From the NCBI GenBank assembly GCA_045546975.1, contig JAZQDV010000007.1:139042-203041 (forward strand): a stretch of DNA of 64,000 nucleotides, in the 5' to 3' direction. The notes beneath the pieces were generated by a model. It was not told where the DNA came from. It did not search any database and was given only the letters and a program-made list of their open reading frames with translations. Within the stretch, counting starts at the first letter, position 1. Every line of letters starts with the position of its first letter. A program made the position numbers and the translations under genes. This DNA is from SIG480 sp045546975 (GTDB taxonomy: Bacteria > Bacillota > Clostridia > Oscillospirales > JAAYXM01). Below, piece after piece: positions 53,922 to 60,894 of the stretch.

Positions 53922-54538
53922 TTCGGCACCGCCTTTCCCTCACCCTTTTTGAGATGCCCGATTATGGCAGACGCGCGGTTTACTCCGTCACAAACAGCCT
54001 CGGGTGAGACCGTCATACCTATAACCTCACGCACCTGGGTATCGTCCTTTACCGTGCCTCTGGCAAGGGTAATCTGACCGTTCTTTCCTGCGAACTGCGA
54101 GAGAAACTCTTTATCCTGTGCCTTTGTTCCCGAGGCGTCTTCTTTCCCTCGCGAAATTATCTCAACCGCAGTTATTCTGCCCTCAGCATCCGAGCTTACT
54201 GCAAGACGCAGCTCTCCGTTTGCGGAATGTGTCTTTGACTCTACGCAATATCCGACGATGTCATCAACAACATATGCGACGTGCATATTATATACGCCGC
54301 TTGCCTCAGCGTTCTCAAATGCGAGTTCTTCATACTTATCGGCAGGGCAAAGCTTTTTCATCGCCGATATGAATGGCTGTCTCTCGGTTTTCTCTATCGT
54401 CTCACCGAGGACAAGTGAAAGGGATGAAAGGATAGCACCTGCAATGACAAGCACAATTACAAAGGTGAGAATTGATGAAACAAGTTCTTTTTTCTTCTCG
54501 TGAGAAAGCACTTTCTTTTCCTTCTTGCTACTTTTCAT
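53918..54538 (-). CDS. rnfG: Rnf complex subunit RnfG
   Basis: 206 residues: charged cytoplasmic start, one transmembrane helix at about 21-45, then an FMN-binding domain on the outside. The covalent FMN site of the family, SGAT(V/I)(T/S), is altered to IGMTVS at 173-178; the acceptor threonine (176) is kept but the Ser and Ala before it are not, and the Asp usual three positions ahead is missing. Overlaps rnfD by 11 bp. Confidence 0.92.
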   Translation of the reverse strand: MKSSKKEKKVLSHEKKKELVSSILTFVIVLVIAGAILSSLSLVLGETIEKTERQPFISAMKKLCPADKYEELAFENAEASGVYNMHVAYVVDDIVGYCVESKTHSANGELRLAVSSDAEGRITAVEIISRGKEDASGTKAQDKEFLSQFAGKNGQITLARGTVKDDTQVREVIGMTVSPEAVCDGVNRASAIIGHLKKGEGKAVPK

Positions 54539-55580
54539 TTCGCCTTACCACCTTTCTCGAACTTCCGAAACGGGACGGAATCGTGAGCTTATCAATTACG
54601 CCCGTAAGACAGTTCATAATGAGTATAGCGAAAACAACGCCCTCTTCATACGCGCCGAAATATCTTATAAACACAGTAAGTATACCGCAACCGATACCGT
54701 AGTATATCTTGCCAAGCGGAGTTATCGGGCTTGTCGTGTAGTCCGTAGCCATAAAAACTGCGGCGAATAAAAGTCCTCCCGAAAGCACACTGTAAAGTGA
54801 CCACAAATATCCGGGGTTTTTGCCAAGCGGGAATATAAATGTCAAAACCGCGACCGTCGCGACAAAAGATACAGGTATATGGTATGTAATTACGCGGCGC
54901 ACGAGAAGGTATATCGCGGCGGCGATGATAACAACCGCCGAAACCTCACCGAGCGCACCTGCAACGTTTCCTATCGCTACATCTGCAAGGCTTGAAACAG
55001 CATCGTTTCCGCCGAGCAGAACCTCGGGGAGAAAACCGAGCTTCATCTTTCCAAGCGGTGTGTATGCCGCAACTACCTCAGGGGCAAGTGCTGATCTCGA
55101 TACGTTTGCAAATATTGAGATTGCCTTATCACCGAGGTTCGGCTTTATCCAGACCGACATAAGAGCCGGCCATGAGTATAAAAGTGCACGGGCGGAAAGT
55201 GCAGGGTTGAGAATGTTTTTGCCAAGTCCGCCATACATATTTTTTACTATTACTATCGCAAAAAACGCACCTACAACAGGAGCAAAAAGCGGCGCGGAAA
55301 CAGGTATGCAAAGTGCAATCAGAAAACCTGTAACAGCAGCAGACAAATCCCCCGTTGTGTTTTCCTTTTTCGTGACCTTGTTGTATCCCCATTCAAATAT
55401 TACCGAGGATGCAACGGAAATAACCGTGAGTAAGAGTGCGCGCCAACCGAAAAAGTACGTCGCCATTATAAGCGGGAAAAGAAGCGCAATTATAACATCT
55501 GTCATTATTCCGCGCGTATTCTCCTCTGCTCTTATGTGCGGTGACGATGACATAAGAAGCTTTTTGTTATCTATCTTCAT
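54528..55580 (-). CDS. rnfD: Rnf complex subunit RnfD
   Basis: 350-residue membrane subunit, from the ATG at 55578-55580 with AGGAGGTG before it. LLMSSSPHIRAEENTRGIM near 8-26 and IVKNMYGGLGKNILNPALSARALL near 110-133 are RnfD/NqrB signatures. The covalent flavin motif, normally SGATPL, is AAYTPL at 171-176, again keeping only the threonine (174). Nine or so helices. Overlaps rnfC by 14 bp. Confidence 0.93.
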   Translation of the reverse strand: MKIDNKKLLMSSSPHIRAEENTRGIMTDVIIALLFPLIMATYFFGWRALLLTVISVASSVIFEWGYNKVTKKENTTGDLSAAVTGFLIALCIPVSAPLFAPVVGAFFAIVIVKNMYGGLGKNILNPALSARALLYSWPALMSVWIKPNLGDKAISIFANVSRSALAPEVVAAYTPLGKMKLGFLPEVLLGGNDAVSSLADVAIGNVAGALGEVSAVVIIAAAIYLLVRRVITYHIPVSFVATVAVLTFIFPLGKNPGYLWSLYSVLSGGLLFAAVFMATDYTTSPITPLGKIYYGIGCGILTVFIRYFGAYEEGVVFAILIMNCLTGVIDKLTIPSRFGSSRKVVRRNEK

Positions 55581-56904
55581 CGCGCACCTCCTCTGAAGCC
55601 TCAACCGTTGTAAGCTTCGATTTTATTGTCCTGAAAACCGATACGAGAGATATACGTGCAGGACAGACGTATGAGCAGCAACCGCACTCAGAGCAGTCAA
55701 GCACATTGTATCTTTCACACTCGGAGAGGTCTCCCATCTTGTAGCCTCTGTAAATATATGCAGGGACAAGGCGCATGGGACACGCATCTACGCACTTTCC
55801 GCAATGTATGCAGGTCGTTTCTTCGTGCTTTTTCCCCTCGCTCTCACAGAATGCGATCACTCCGTTTGTGCCCTTTGTCACCGGGACAGACAGCGAACTC
55901 TGGGAAAGTCCCATCATCGGTCCGCCCATAATCACCTTGTCGGGATGCTCCAAAAATCCTCCGCACGCTGAAATGAGCGCATCTATAGGTGTTCCGATTC
56001 TCACGAGAAGGTTTTTCGGGTTTGCTATTGCAGAACCCGATACCGTAACAACACGCTCAGTAAGCGGTTTTCCCTCGTGTATCGCACGCGAAAGCGCAAT
56101 GGTTGTTGATACGTTCATTGTCATAACGCCCAGATCACACGGCATTTTATCTGCAGGCACTTCACGTCCTGTAACCGCCCATATAAGCTGACGCTCTGCA
56201 CCCTGCGGATACTTAGTGTGAAGAATGGACATCCTGACACCGGGCTTCTTTGCAAGCACGCGGCGAAGCTCAGCTATCGCGCCTGCCTTTCCTGACTCTA
56301 CAGCGATTATAACTTCCTTCGCACCTATTGCCTGCGCCGTAAGGAATGCGCCGTCATAGAGCTCCTCGGTATATTCAATCATCATGCGCTCGTCAGCTGT
56401 GATATATGGCTCACACTCCGCGCCGTTTATTATGAGAGTGTCGACCTTATCTGCCGACATTTTTATCTTCTCCGAAAGCGGATACCCACTTCCGCCAAGT
56501 CCTACTATACCTGCATCTCGGGCGATTTCGGAAAGCTCGGGAGCACCCAACATAACAAAGCGCTCAAGCGGAGGAAAAACTGCCTCGCGCTCGTCGACAA
56601 AATCGTTTTCGATTACAACCGACAAAATCTCCTCACCTGTCGGGTGAAGGCGCGGCTCTATTGCTGTTACACGTCCTGATACCGATGCATGACACGGGGA
56701 TGAGAGTTCTGCTGTGCTCTCGCCTATCTTCTGACCGAGCTTTACGCGGTCGCCTATCTCAACTATCGGGCTGCACATCGCGCCTTTATGCATAAGAAGA
56801 GGGATTACCACTTCCTTCGGTGCATCCATCTCCTCAATGGCTTTTTTTACAGTTCTTGACTTTTTATCTTCGGGATGTATTCCGCCTCTGAAATTGAACG
56901 GCAT
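55567..56904 (-). CDS. rnfC: Rnf complex subunit RnfC
   Basis: 445 residues; peripheral subunit that carries NADH and FMN sites and two [4Fe-4S] clusters. Start MPFNFRGGIHPEDKKSRT is typical; GLGGSGYPLSEKIKM near 132 is the NAD(H)-linked glycine loop, INGAECEPYITADE the flavin region, and CIHCGKCVDACPMRL near 370 plus CSECGCCSYVCPARI near 410 the two cluster motifs. Head of the six-gene rnf operon, behind a sigma-A promoter. Rnf links ferredoxin oxidation to NAD+ reduction and pumps sodium ions or protons. Confidence 0.96.
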   Translation of the reverse strand: MPFNFRGGIHPEDKKSRTVKKAIEEMDAPKEVVIPLLMHKGAMCSPIVEIGDRVKLGQKIGESTAELSSPCHASVSGRVTAIEPRLHPTGEEILSVVIENDFVDEREAVFPPLERFVMLGAPELSEIARDAGIVGLGGSGYPLSEKIKMSADKVDTLIINGAECEPYITADERMMIEYTEELYDGAFLTAQAIGAKEVIIAVESGKAGAIAELRRVLAKKPGVRMSILHTKYPQGAERQLIWAVTGREVPADKMPCDLGVMTMNVSTTIALSRAIHEGKPLTERVVTVSGSAIANPKNLLVRIGTPIDALISACGGFLEHPDKVIMGGPMMGLSQSSLSVPVTKGTNGVIAFCESEGKKHEETTCIHCGKCVDACPMRLVPAYIYRGYKMGDLSECERYNVLDCSECGCCSYVCPARISLVSVFRTIKSKLTTVEASEEVRDEDR

Positions 56905-56943
56905 GGAGTTTCACCTCGTTTTTAGAAAAGTTTATACACATCT

Positions 56944-56972
56944 ATTTTACAACAAATGGAACTCTGTTGCAA
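56944..56972 (-). promoter_or_regulatory. Sigma-A promoter of the rnf operon
   Basis: Minus strand: TTGCAA (56967-56972), 17-bp spacer, TAAAAT (56944-56949). It lies back to back with the upp promoter. Confidence 0.8.
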
Positions 56973-57021
56973 GTATTGTTATATTTCCAAAATGTAAATT
57001 GCACTTTGAGTAATTTTTTTG

Positions 57022-57050
57022 TTGTTTTATTTCATAATAGGTAGTATAAT
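57022..57050 (+). promoter_or_regulatory. Sigma-A promoter for upp
   Basis: Plus strand: TTGTTT (57022-57027), 17-bp spacer, TATAAT (57045-57050), within a T-rich upstream tract. No PyrR-type attenuator is seen in the short leader. Confidence 0.75.
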
Positions 57051-57078
57051 AAAGAAAAAACCAATAGGATGTGAAATT

Positions 57079-57708
57079 ATGGGGAAACTTAACATTATAG
57101 ACCACCCGCTCATTCAGCATAAGCTTACAATTATGCGCGATAAGAGAACAGGTTCAAAGGATTTCCGCGAGCTGCTCGACGAAATCGCTCTCCTCATGGG
57201 CTATGAGCTCACTCGCGATCTCCCGCTTCGCGACAAGCGTATTGAGACCCCACTCTGTGAGATGACCGCAAAGGCAATCGACGGCAAAAAGCTTGCTATC
57301 GTTCCGATTCTCCGCGCAGGTATCGGCATGGTTGACGGTCTTCTCTCACTTCTCCCCGTTGCAAAGGTAGGACATATCGGTCTTTACCGCAACGAGGAAA
57401 CTCACAAGCCCGTAGTTTACTACTGCAAGCTCCCGTTTGACATTGACAAGCGTCTTGTTATCATCACTGACCCGATGCTTGCAACGGGCGGCTCTGCATC
57501 GGATGCAATTACCATGCTCAAGAAGGAAGGCTGCACACAGATTCGTCTTATGTGCCTCGTAGCCGCTCCCGAGGGCGTAAAGAAGGTTCAGGAGGACCAC
57601 CCCGACGTTGATATCTACGTCGCAGCACTTGATGACCACCTCAACGAAAACGCATACATCGTTCCGGGCCTCGGTGATGCAGGCGATCGAATCTTCGGTA
57701 CAAAATAA
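57079..57708 (+). CDS. upp: Uracil phosphoribosyltransferase
   Basis: Salvages uracil to UMP with PRPP. 209 residues from the ATG at 57079, which gives MGKLNIIDHPLIQHKLTIMR; open frame upstream overlaps the promoter. The PRPP-binding loop is ITDPMLATGGSASDAI near 129-144 and the uracil pocket IVPGLGDAGDRIFGT ends the protein. Single-gene unit with terminator behind it. Confidence 0.97.
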   Translation: MGKLNIIDHPLIQHKLTIMRDKRTGSKDFRELLDEIALLMGYELTRDLPLRDKRIETPLCEMTAKAIDGKKLAIVPILRAGIGMVDGLLSLLPVAKVGHIGLYRNEETHKPVVYYCKLPFDIDKRLVIITDPMLATGGSASDAITMLKKEGCTQIRLMCLVAAPEGVKKVQEDHPDVDIYVAALDDHLNENAYIVPGLGDAGDRIFGTK

Positions 57709-57720
57709 AAACACAAAACA

Positions 57721-57750
57721 AAAATCGGAGGAAAATTCCTCCGATTTTTT
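57721..57750. terminator. Bidirectional terminator between upp and folA
   Basis: Thirteen-base perfect inverted repeat (AAAATCGGAGGAA and complement). T-runs occur on both strands, so it can end upp on the plus strand and folA on the minus strand. Confidence 0.85.
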
Positions 57751-57776
57751 ATTGTAAACACAACAAGGTTCCGGGT

Positions 57777-57809
57777 ACCCGACCGCAATCTTTGATTGCG
57801 TTGTCGGGT
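57777..57809 (-). terminator. Second hairpin 3' of folA
   Basis: ACCCGAC and GCAATC pair with GATTGC and GTCGGGT around a TTT loop, one small bulge. It begins 7 bp past the folA stop. No U-tract follows on the minus strand; a Rho-independent role would need the downstream bidirectional terminator. Confidence 0.5.
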
Positions 57810-57816
57810 CGGGTTC

Positions 57817-58305
57817 TTATTTTCTTTTATAGGTCACAAACGTGAAACCAATACCGTCGTCTGTTGTTTTTCTCTCAGATTTTTCCGATATATCCCAATC
57901 GGGAAGCTCGTCGAAGTTCACAAGGTGACGGTCAGCATCGCGCACCTCGTCAATCCTTGTTATATATGCCGTGTCACAAAACGGGAGCATATCGCGGTAC
58001 ACACTCTCACCGCCGATTACGAAAACATCTTCGCCCGGAGTATCAGAGAGAAGCTCTGCGACCTCTTCGGGAGTTTTGCATACCTCTGCACCCTCAACAG
58101 AATCAAGTGTCCGTGAGAGTATTATGTTTCTACGCTTCGGAAGAGGTTTTGAGTTCGGGAGCGACATAAGTGTTGCTCTGCCCATTATTACAGTTTTGCC
58201 CGAGGTCATTGTTCTGAAGAACTTCATATCCTCAGGGATGCTGTAAAGAAGATCTCCCGATTTACCTATTCCCCAATTGCGGTCCGCCGCTACTATAATG
58301 TTCAT
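57817..58305 (-). CDS. folA: Dihydrofolate reductase
   Basis: Regenerates tetrahydrofolate; target of trimethoprim. 162 residues from the ATG at 58303-58305, with AGGAGA before it. MNIIVAADRNWGIGKSGDLLY begins the protein (Asp of the active site is in IPEDMKFFRTMTSGKTVIMG near 24-43), and VFVIGGESVYRDML near 105-118 is the cofactor loop. It is co-transcribed with thyA 10 bp upstream, whose product releases dihydrofolate. Confidence 0.96.
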   Translation of the reverse strand: MNIIVAADRNWGIGKSGDLLYSIPEDMKFFRTMTSGKTVIMGRATLMSLPNSKPLPKRRNIILSRTLDSVEGAEVCKTPEEVAELLSDTPGEDVFVIGGESVYRDMLPFCDTAYITRIDEVRDADRHLVNFDELPDWDISEKSERKTTDDGIGFTFVTYKRK

Positions 58306-58315
58306 TCTATTTCTC

Positions 58316-59146
58316 CTATACCGCAACAGGAATTTTTACGTTAAAGTCATTGTACTTGTAGTTCTCAAGGCTGAAATCATCCACCGTGAACTCGTAAAAA
58401 TCCTTCTTTTCTTTGTTCATTATAAACTTCGGAGCGTCGTATGTCTCCATCTTTATAAGCTCCTCGACAAGCGGAATATGGCGGTCATAAATATGAGCAT
58501 CGGCAATAACGTGGACAAGCTCACCTGCCTCAAATCCGCAAGCCTGGGCAAGCATATGAATGAGCACTGCGTACTGACACGTATTCCAGCCGTTTGCAAC
58601 AAGCATATCCTGTGAGCGCTGGTTAAGTATTCCGTTGAGCTTGTTTCCGCTGACGTTGAAGGTCATGCTGTATGCACACGGATAGAGCTGCATCTCGGAA
58701 AGGTCATCGTGGTTGTAGATATTGGTCATAATTCTGCGGCTTGCAGGATTATTTTTAAGGTCGTACAAAACGCGGTCTACCTGATCAAACATTCCCTCGC
58801 GGTACTTGTTCTTCTTGCCGAGCTGGTAGCCGTAAGCCTTGCCGATTGTTCCTTCTTCGTCCTGCCATGCGTCCCAGATTCTGCTTTTAAGCTCCGAGAC
58901 TCTGTTTGACTTCTTCTGCCAAATCCACAAAAGCTCATCAATCGCGGACTTGAGCGCAGTTCTCCTCACGGTAAGAATCGGAAACTCCTCCGACAAATCA
59001 TAACGGTTTACAAGACCGAATTTTTTTATTGTATGTGCAGGTGTTCCGTCCTCCCAACGCGGACGTACATCAAAGTTTGTGTCCCACACTCCGTTTGCGA
59101 GTATATCCTTACAGTTTTCAATGAAAATTGCATCTGCCTTGCTCAT
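58316..59146 (-). CDS. thyA: Thymidylate synthase
   Basis: Methylates dUMP to dTMP using methylenetetrahydrofolate. 276 residues from the ATG at 59144-59146 with GAGGTGA before it. The catalytic cysteine is in EMQLYPCAYSMTFNV near 168-182; NQRSQDMLVANGWNTCQYAVL, the dUMP site, follows. Together with folA it forms the dTMP cycle; folate consumption is shared with trmFO. Confidence 0.97.
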   Translation of the reverse strand: MSKADAIFIENCKDILANGVWDTNFDVRPRWEDGTPAHTIKKFGLVNRYDLSEEFPILTVRRTALKSAIDELLWIWQKKSNRVSELKSRIWDAWQDEEGTIGKAYGYQLGKKNKYREGMFDQVDRVLYDLKNNPASRRIMTNIYNHDDLSEMQLYPCAYSMTFNVSGNKLNGILNQRSQDMLVANGWNTCQYAVLIHMLAQACGFEAGELVHVIADAHIYDRHIPLVEELIKMETYDAPKFIMNKEKKDFYEFTVDDFSLENYKYNDFNVKIPVAV

Positions 59147-59166
59147 TTCACTCACCTCGAACTTAA

Positions 59167-59195
59167 TTATATCAAGTTATTCACCTTTTTTCAAC
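59167..59195 (-). promoter_or_regulatory. Sigma-A promoter for thyA-folA
   Basis: Minus strand: TTGAAA (59190-59195), 17-bp spacer, TATAAT (59167-59172), 20 bp before the thyA ATG. Confidence 0.85.
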
Positions 59196-59200
59196 AAAAA

Positions 59201-59225
59201 AGAAGTAGTCTATGACTACTTCTTT
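59201..59225 (-). terminator. Terminator of the small membrane-protein pair
   Basis: Ten-base perfect stem (AAGAAGTAGT and complement) with a 5-nt loop and TTTTTTG following on the minus strand. The stem contains the TAG stop codon of the 59216-59527 gene. Confidence 0.85.
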
Positions 59226-59527
59226 CTAAATAACATATTTCTTATATTGCCCTTGGGGTCGCGTATCAGAAGTGCAACAATCCATATAACAAGACCGAGC
59301 GCGACGACCGAAAGACCAAGGTATGTATCGTTGAGCATATCAAGCGGTGCGGGGGTAAAGAACTCCGCGCCAAGCTCTGCATACTCGAAAAATGCATCGA
59401 TAAGCCACATGAGCGATGAGCCCCAAAATAACCAGCAGGGTATCCCGAGCATCATTTTGCTCTCTGAGTTGTTGTACCATACCGCCGTGCTTATGACGGC
59501 TGCAAAAACGGATATGAGCAGTGTCAT
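59216..59527 (-). CDS. Unknown small membrane protein
   Basis: 103 residues from the ATG at 59525-59527, whose GAGGAAAAG ribosome site lies in the end of the gene upstream. Three hydrophobic helices (about 1-17, 26-45 and 68-89) and a basic C-terminus (RDPKGNIRNMLFRKK) that should face the cytoplasm. No family recognised. It is coupled one base after the 59529-59933 gene, so the two probably work together. Confidence 0.7.
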   Translation of the reverse strand: MTLLISVFAAVISTAVWYNNSESKMMLGIPCWLFWGSSLMWLIDAFFEYAELGAEFFTPAPLDMLNDTYLGLSVVALGLVIWIVALLIRDPKGNIRNMLFRKK

Positions 59528-59528
59528 A

Positions 59529-59933
59529 TTACTTTTCCTCGATTGCTTTCTTTTCCTTGCGCTCAAGGTATGCACATACGCCGAGCATCACACACCATAC
59601 ACCGGTAAGAAGAAGTGACATAGCGCCTCCGACGGAAGCCATCTCTGCCTTCATCACTGCAGCCGAAGATGGGTCTGCTGCTGCGGTTAAGAACGGGAAG
59701 AACGGAACGATTTCTCCGTGCCATACGTGCTCAAAGACAAGAAGTGCAGAGCCGCCCCAAAGAAGCTTTGAGAGCCAAGAAATCTTTCTTGAAAACGGAA
59801 TTTTATTATCATCGGAGAGCTTCTCGCCACGGGAAAGAGCAACCTTCTCGTACTTTGCCTCCTGCTTTTTTACAATCTTTCCTACGATTGTTGTAACAAC
59901 CGCTTCTGTGATCGGGGTTACGACACATGCCAT
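59529..59933 (-). CDS. Unknown small membrane protein
   Basis: 134 residues. N-terminal amphipathic part (VVTPITEAVVTTIVGKIVKK) and a charged stretch to about 50, then two transmembrane helices (about 54-80 and 100-122) and a lysine/glutamate-rich tail. The ATG follows a strong AGGAGG ribosome site, and a perfect-consensus sigma-A promoter lies just upstream, so expression is probably high. No family recognised; it pairs with the gene right downstream. Confidence 0.7.
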   Translation of the reverse strand: MACVVTPITEAVVTTIVGKIVKKQEAKYEKVALSRGEKLSDDNKIPFSRKISWLSKLLWGGSALLVFEHVWHGEIVPFFPFLTAAADPSSAAVMKAEMASVGGAMSLLLTGVWCVMLGVCAYLERKEKKAIEEK

Positions 59934-59973
59934 AGTATTTTCCTCCTGGGTTTATCTCAAATTTGCAAGGTTA

Positions 59974-60002
59974 ATTATACCTTTTTACACGCATTTTGTC
60001 AA
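59974..60002 (-). promoter_or_regulatory. Perfect sigma-A promoter for the membrane-protein pair
   Basis: Minus strand: TTGACA (59997-60002), 17-bp spacer, TATAAT (59974-59979). Confidence 0.85.
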
Positions 60003-60043
60003 GGTGCGGAAGATGGGTAGGTTTTCGAGTCTGTTATCACGTT

Positions 60044-60105
60044 CTCTTCTCTATTCTCTTTTATCTCTTATCTGGAAACGACAATTTTTAGTGAATAGAG
60101 AAGAG
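60044..60105. repeat. Inverted repeat in the tRNA-Val downstream region
   Basis: CTCTTCTCTATTC (60044-60056) is the exact complement of 60093-60105. Between them a second motif, AAACGACAATTTT, occurs near 60076-60088 and again inside the hairpin at 60109-60153. Nothing coding was seen from 60003 to 60298. Confidence 0.6.
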
Positions 60106-60108
60106 TAC

Positions 60109-60153
60109 AAAAAGAAACGACAATTTTCTTGTCGGAAATTGTCGTTTCTTTTT
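60109..60153 (-). terminator. Distal hairpin after the duplicated tRNA 3' end
   Basis: Eighteen-base perfect stem (60109-60126 with 60136-60153), 9-nt loop; the arms end in A5 and T5 runs. On the minus strand it follows directly after the tRNA-end duplicate at 60152-60173, the same spacing as the working terminator has to the real tRNA. Confidence 0.75.
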
Positions 60154-60173
60154 GGTGGACGATAACGGACTCG
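60152..60173 (-). repeat. 22-bp copy of the tRNA-Val 3' end
   Basis: Identical over 22 bases to 60299-60320, which is the T arm to CCA end of tRNA-Val. The copies are 147 bp apart. No other part of a second tRNA remains. The intervening piece is GC-rich at 60174-60245 and contains a GTGCC/GGCAC hairpin, then the working tRNA terminator. Such duplicates are typical of integration at a tRNA 3' end or of a decayed tandem tRNA. Confidence 0.8.
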
Positions 60174-60261
60174 CTTTTCTGCGGAAAAGCCACGGCGGTT
60201 GCGGCGTGCCACCGGCACCCCGCCAAGAGCCGCCTTTCGAGCCCTTTATCCCGAAATACAA

Positions 60262-60300
60262 AACAAGATATCCCCCACCTTTGGTGGGGGATATCTTGTT
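60262..60300 (-). terminator. Terminator of tRNA-Val
   Basis: Eighteen-base perfect stem (60262-60279 with 60283-60300) around a TTT loop, overlapping the CCA end by one base and followed on the minus strand by TTTTGTATTT. Confidence 0.85.
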
Positions 60301-60375
60301 GGTGGACGATAACGGACTCGAACCGCTGACCCTCTGCACGTCAAGCAGATGCTCTACCAGCTGAGCTAATCGTCC
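60300..60375 (-). tRNA. tRNA-Val (GAC anticodon)
   Basis: 76 nt including an encoded CCA (60300-60302). The cloverleaf can be folded: acceptor GGACGAT with ATCGTCC, D arm GCTC/GAGC, anticodon stem TCTGC/GCAGA with loop TTGACGT, and T loop TTCGAGT. Anticodon GAC reads GUC and GUU valine codons. Confidence 0.95.
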
Positions 60376-60392
60376 TCATTCGAACGCTATTT

Positions 60393-60421
60393 ATTATAGC
60401 TAAGACTTCTACTTTTGTCAA
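60393..60421 (-). promoter_or_regulatory. Perfect sigma-A promoter for tRNA-Val
   Basis: Minus strand: TTGACA (60416-60421), 17-bp spacer, TATAAT (60393-60398), 18 bp before the tRNA 5' end. Confidence 0.85.
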
Positions 60422-60443
60422 GCCTTTTCGGAAAAATATAAAA

Positions 60444-60465
60444 AGTCCAACAATACTGTCGGACT
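60444..60465 (-). terminator. Intrinsic terminator after rpsT
   Basis: Nine-base stem with one G-U pair (AGTCCGACA / TGTTGGACT on the minus strand), 4-nt loop, then TTTTATATTTTT. Confidence 0.85.
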
Positions 60466-60493
60466 CTTTATATAAAATCTTAAATTCAAAAGA

Positions 60494-60751
60494 TTACTGA
60501 GCAGCGTTAATCTTCTTTGCGAGTCTGCTCTTCTTGCGAGCTGCACAGTTCTTATGGATGATTCCCTTGCGAACTGCAGTATCAATGCTCTGTGCTGCTG
60601 CGTTATATGCTGCCGAAGCGTCGCCGCCCTCGGAAAGCGAGGCCTCGCACTTCTTGAGCGATGTCTTAAGCTGTGTCTTAGCAGCCTGGTTGCGTGCTGC
60701 GTAAACCTTTGTCAATTCAACGCGCTTTTTTGCAGATTTGATATTGGGCAA
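60494..60751 (-). CDS. rpsT: 30S ribosomal protein S20
   Basis: Primary 16S-binding protein. 85 residues starting at the TTG at 60749-60751, placed six bases after AAGGAGGTG and giving (M)PNIKSAKKRVELTK, the family start; the upstream GTG overlaps the ribosome site. KSRLAKKINAAQ ends it. A TTG start for S20 is also seen in E. coli, where it permits translational self-control. Confidence 0.97.
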   Translation of the reverse strand: MPNIKSAKKRVELTKVYAARNQAAKTQLKTSLKKCEASLSEGGDASAAYNAAAQSIDTAVRKGIIHKNCAARKKSRLAKKINAAQ

Positions 60752-60785
60752 AGCGTCCACCTCCTTAATTTCTTGGTACCGAATT

Positions 60786-60814
60786 ATTTTACCATTTATA
60801 TTTCAATAATGCAA
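60786..60814 (-). promoter_or_regulatory. Sigma-A promoter for rpsT
   Basis: Minus strand: TTGCAT (60809-60814), 17-bp spacer, TAAAAT (60786-60791). Confidence 0.8.
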
Positions 60815-60842
60815 GACTTTTTTTCGCAAAATTAAAATTTTT

Positions 60843-60872
60843 GTATATACAGCCTAAATTTACGGAAAATAA
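60843..60872 (+). promoter_or_regulatory. Candidate sigma-F/sigma-G promoter for gpr
   Basis: GTATA (60843-60847), 16-bp spacer, GGAAAATAA (60864-60872), resembling the forespore consensus. No sigma-A pair with good spacing is visible in front of gpr. Confidence 0.35.
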
Positions 60873-60894
60873 ATATGTTTATGAGGTGATTTTT

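Noticed and set aside
60088..60364. Several short frames over the tRNA-Val region
   Set aside because: They read through tRNA, terminators and repeats and have no start signal.
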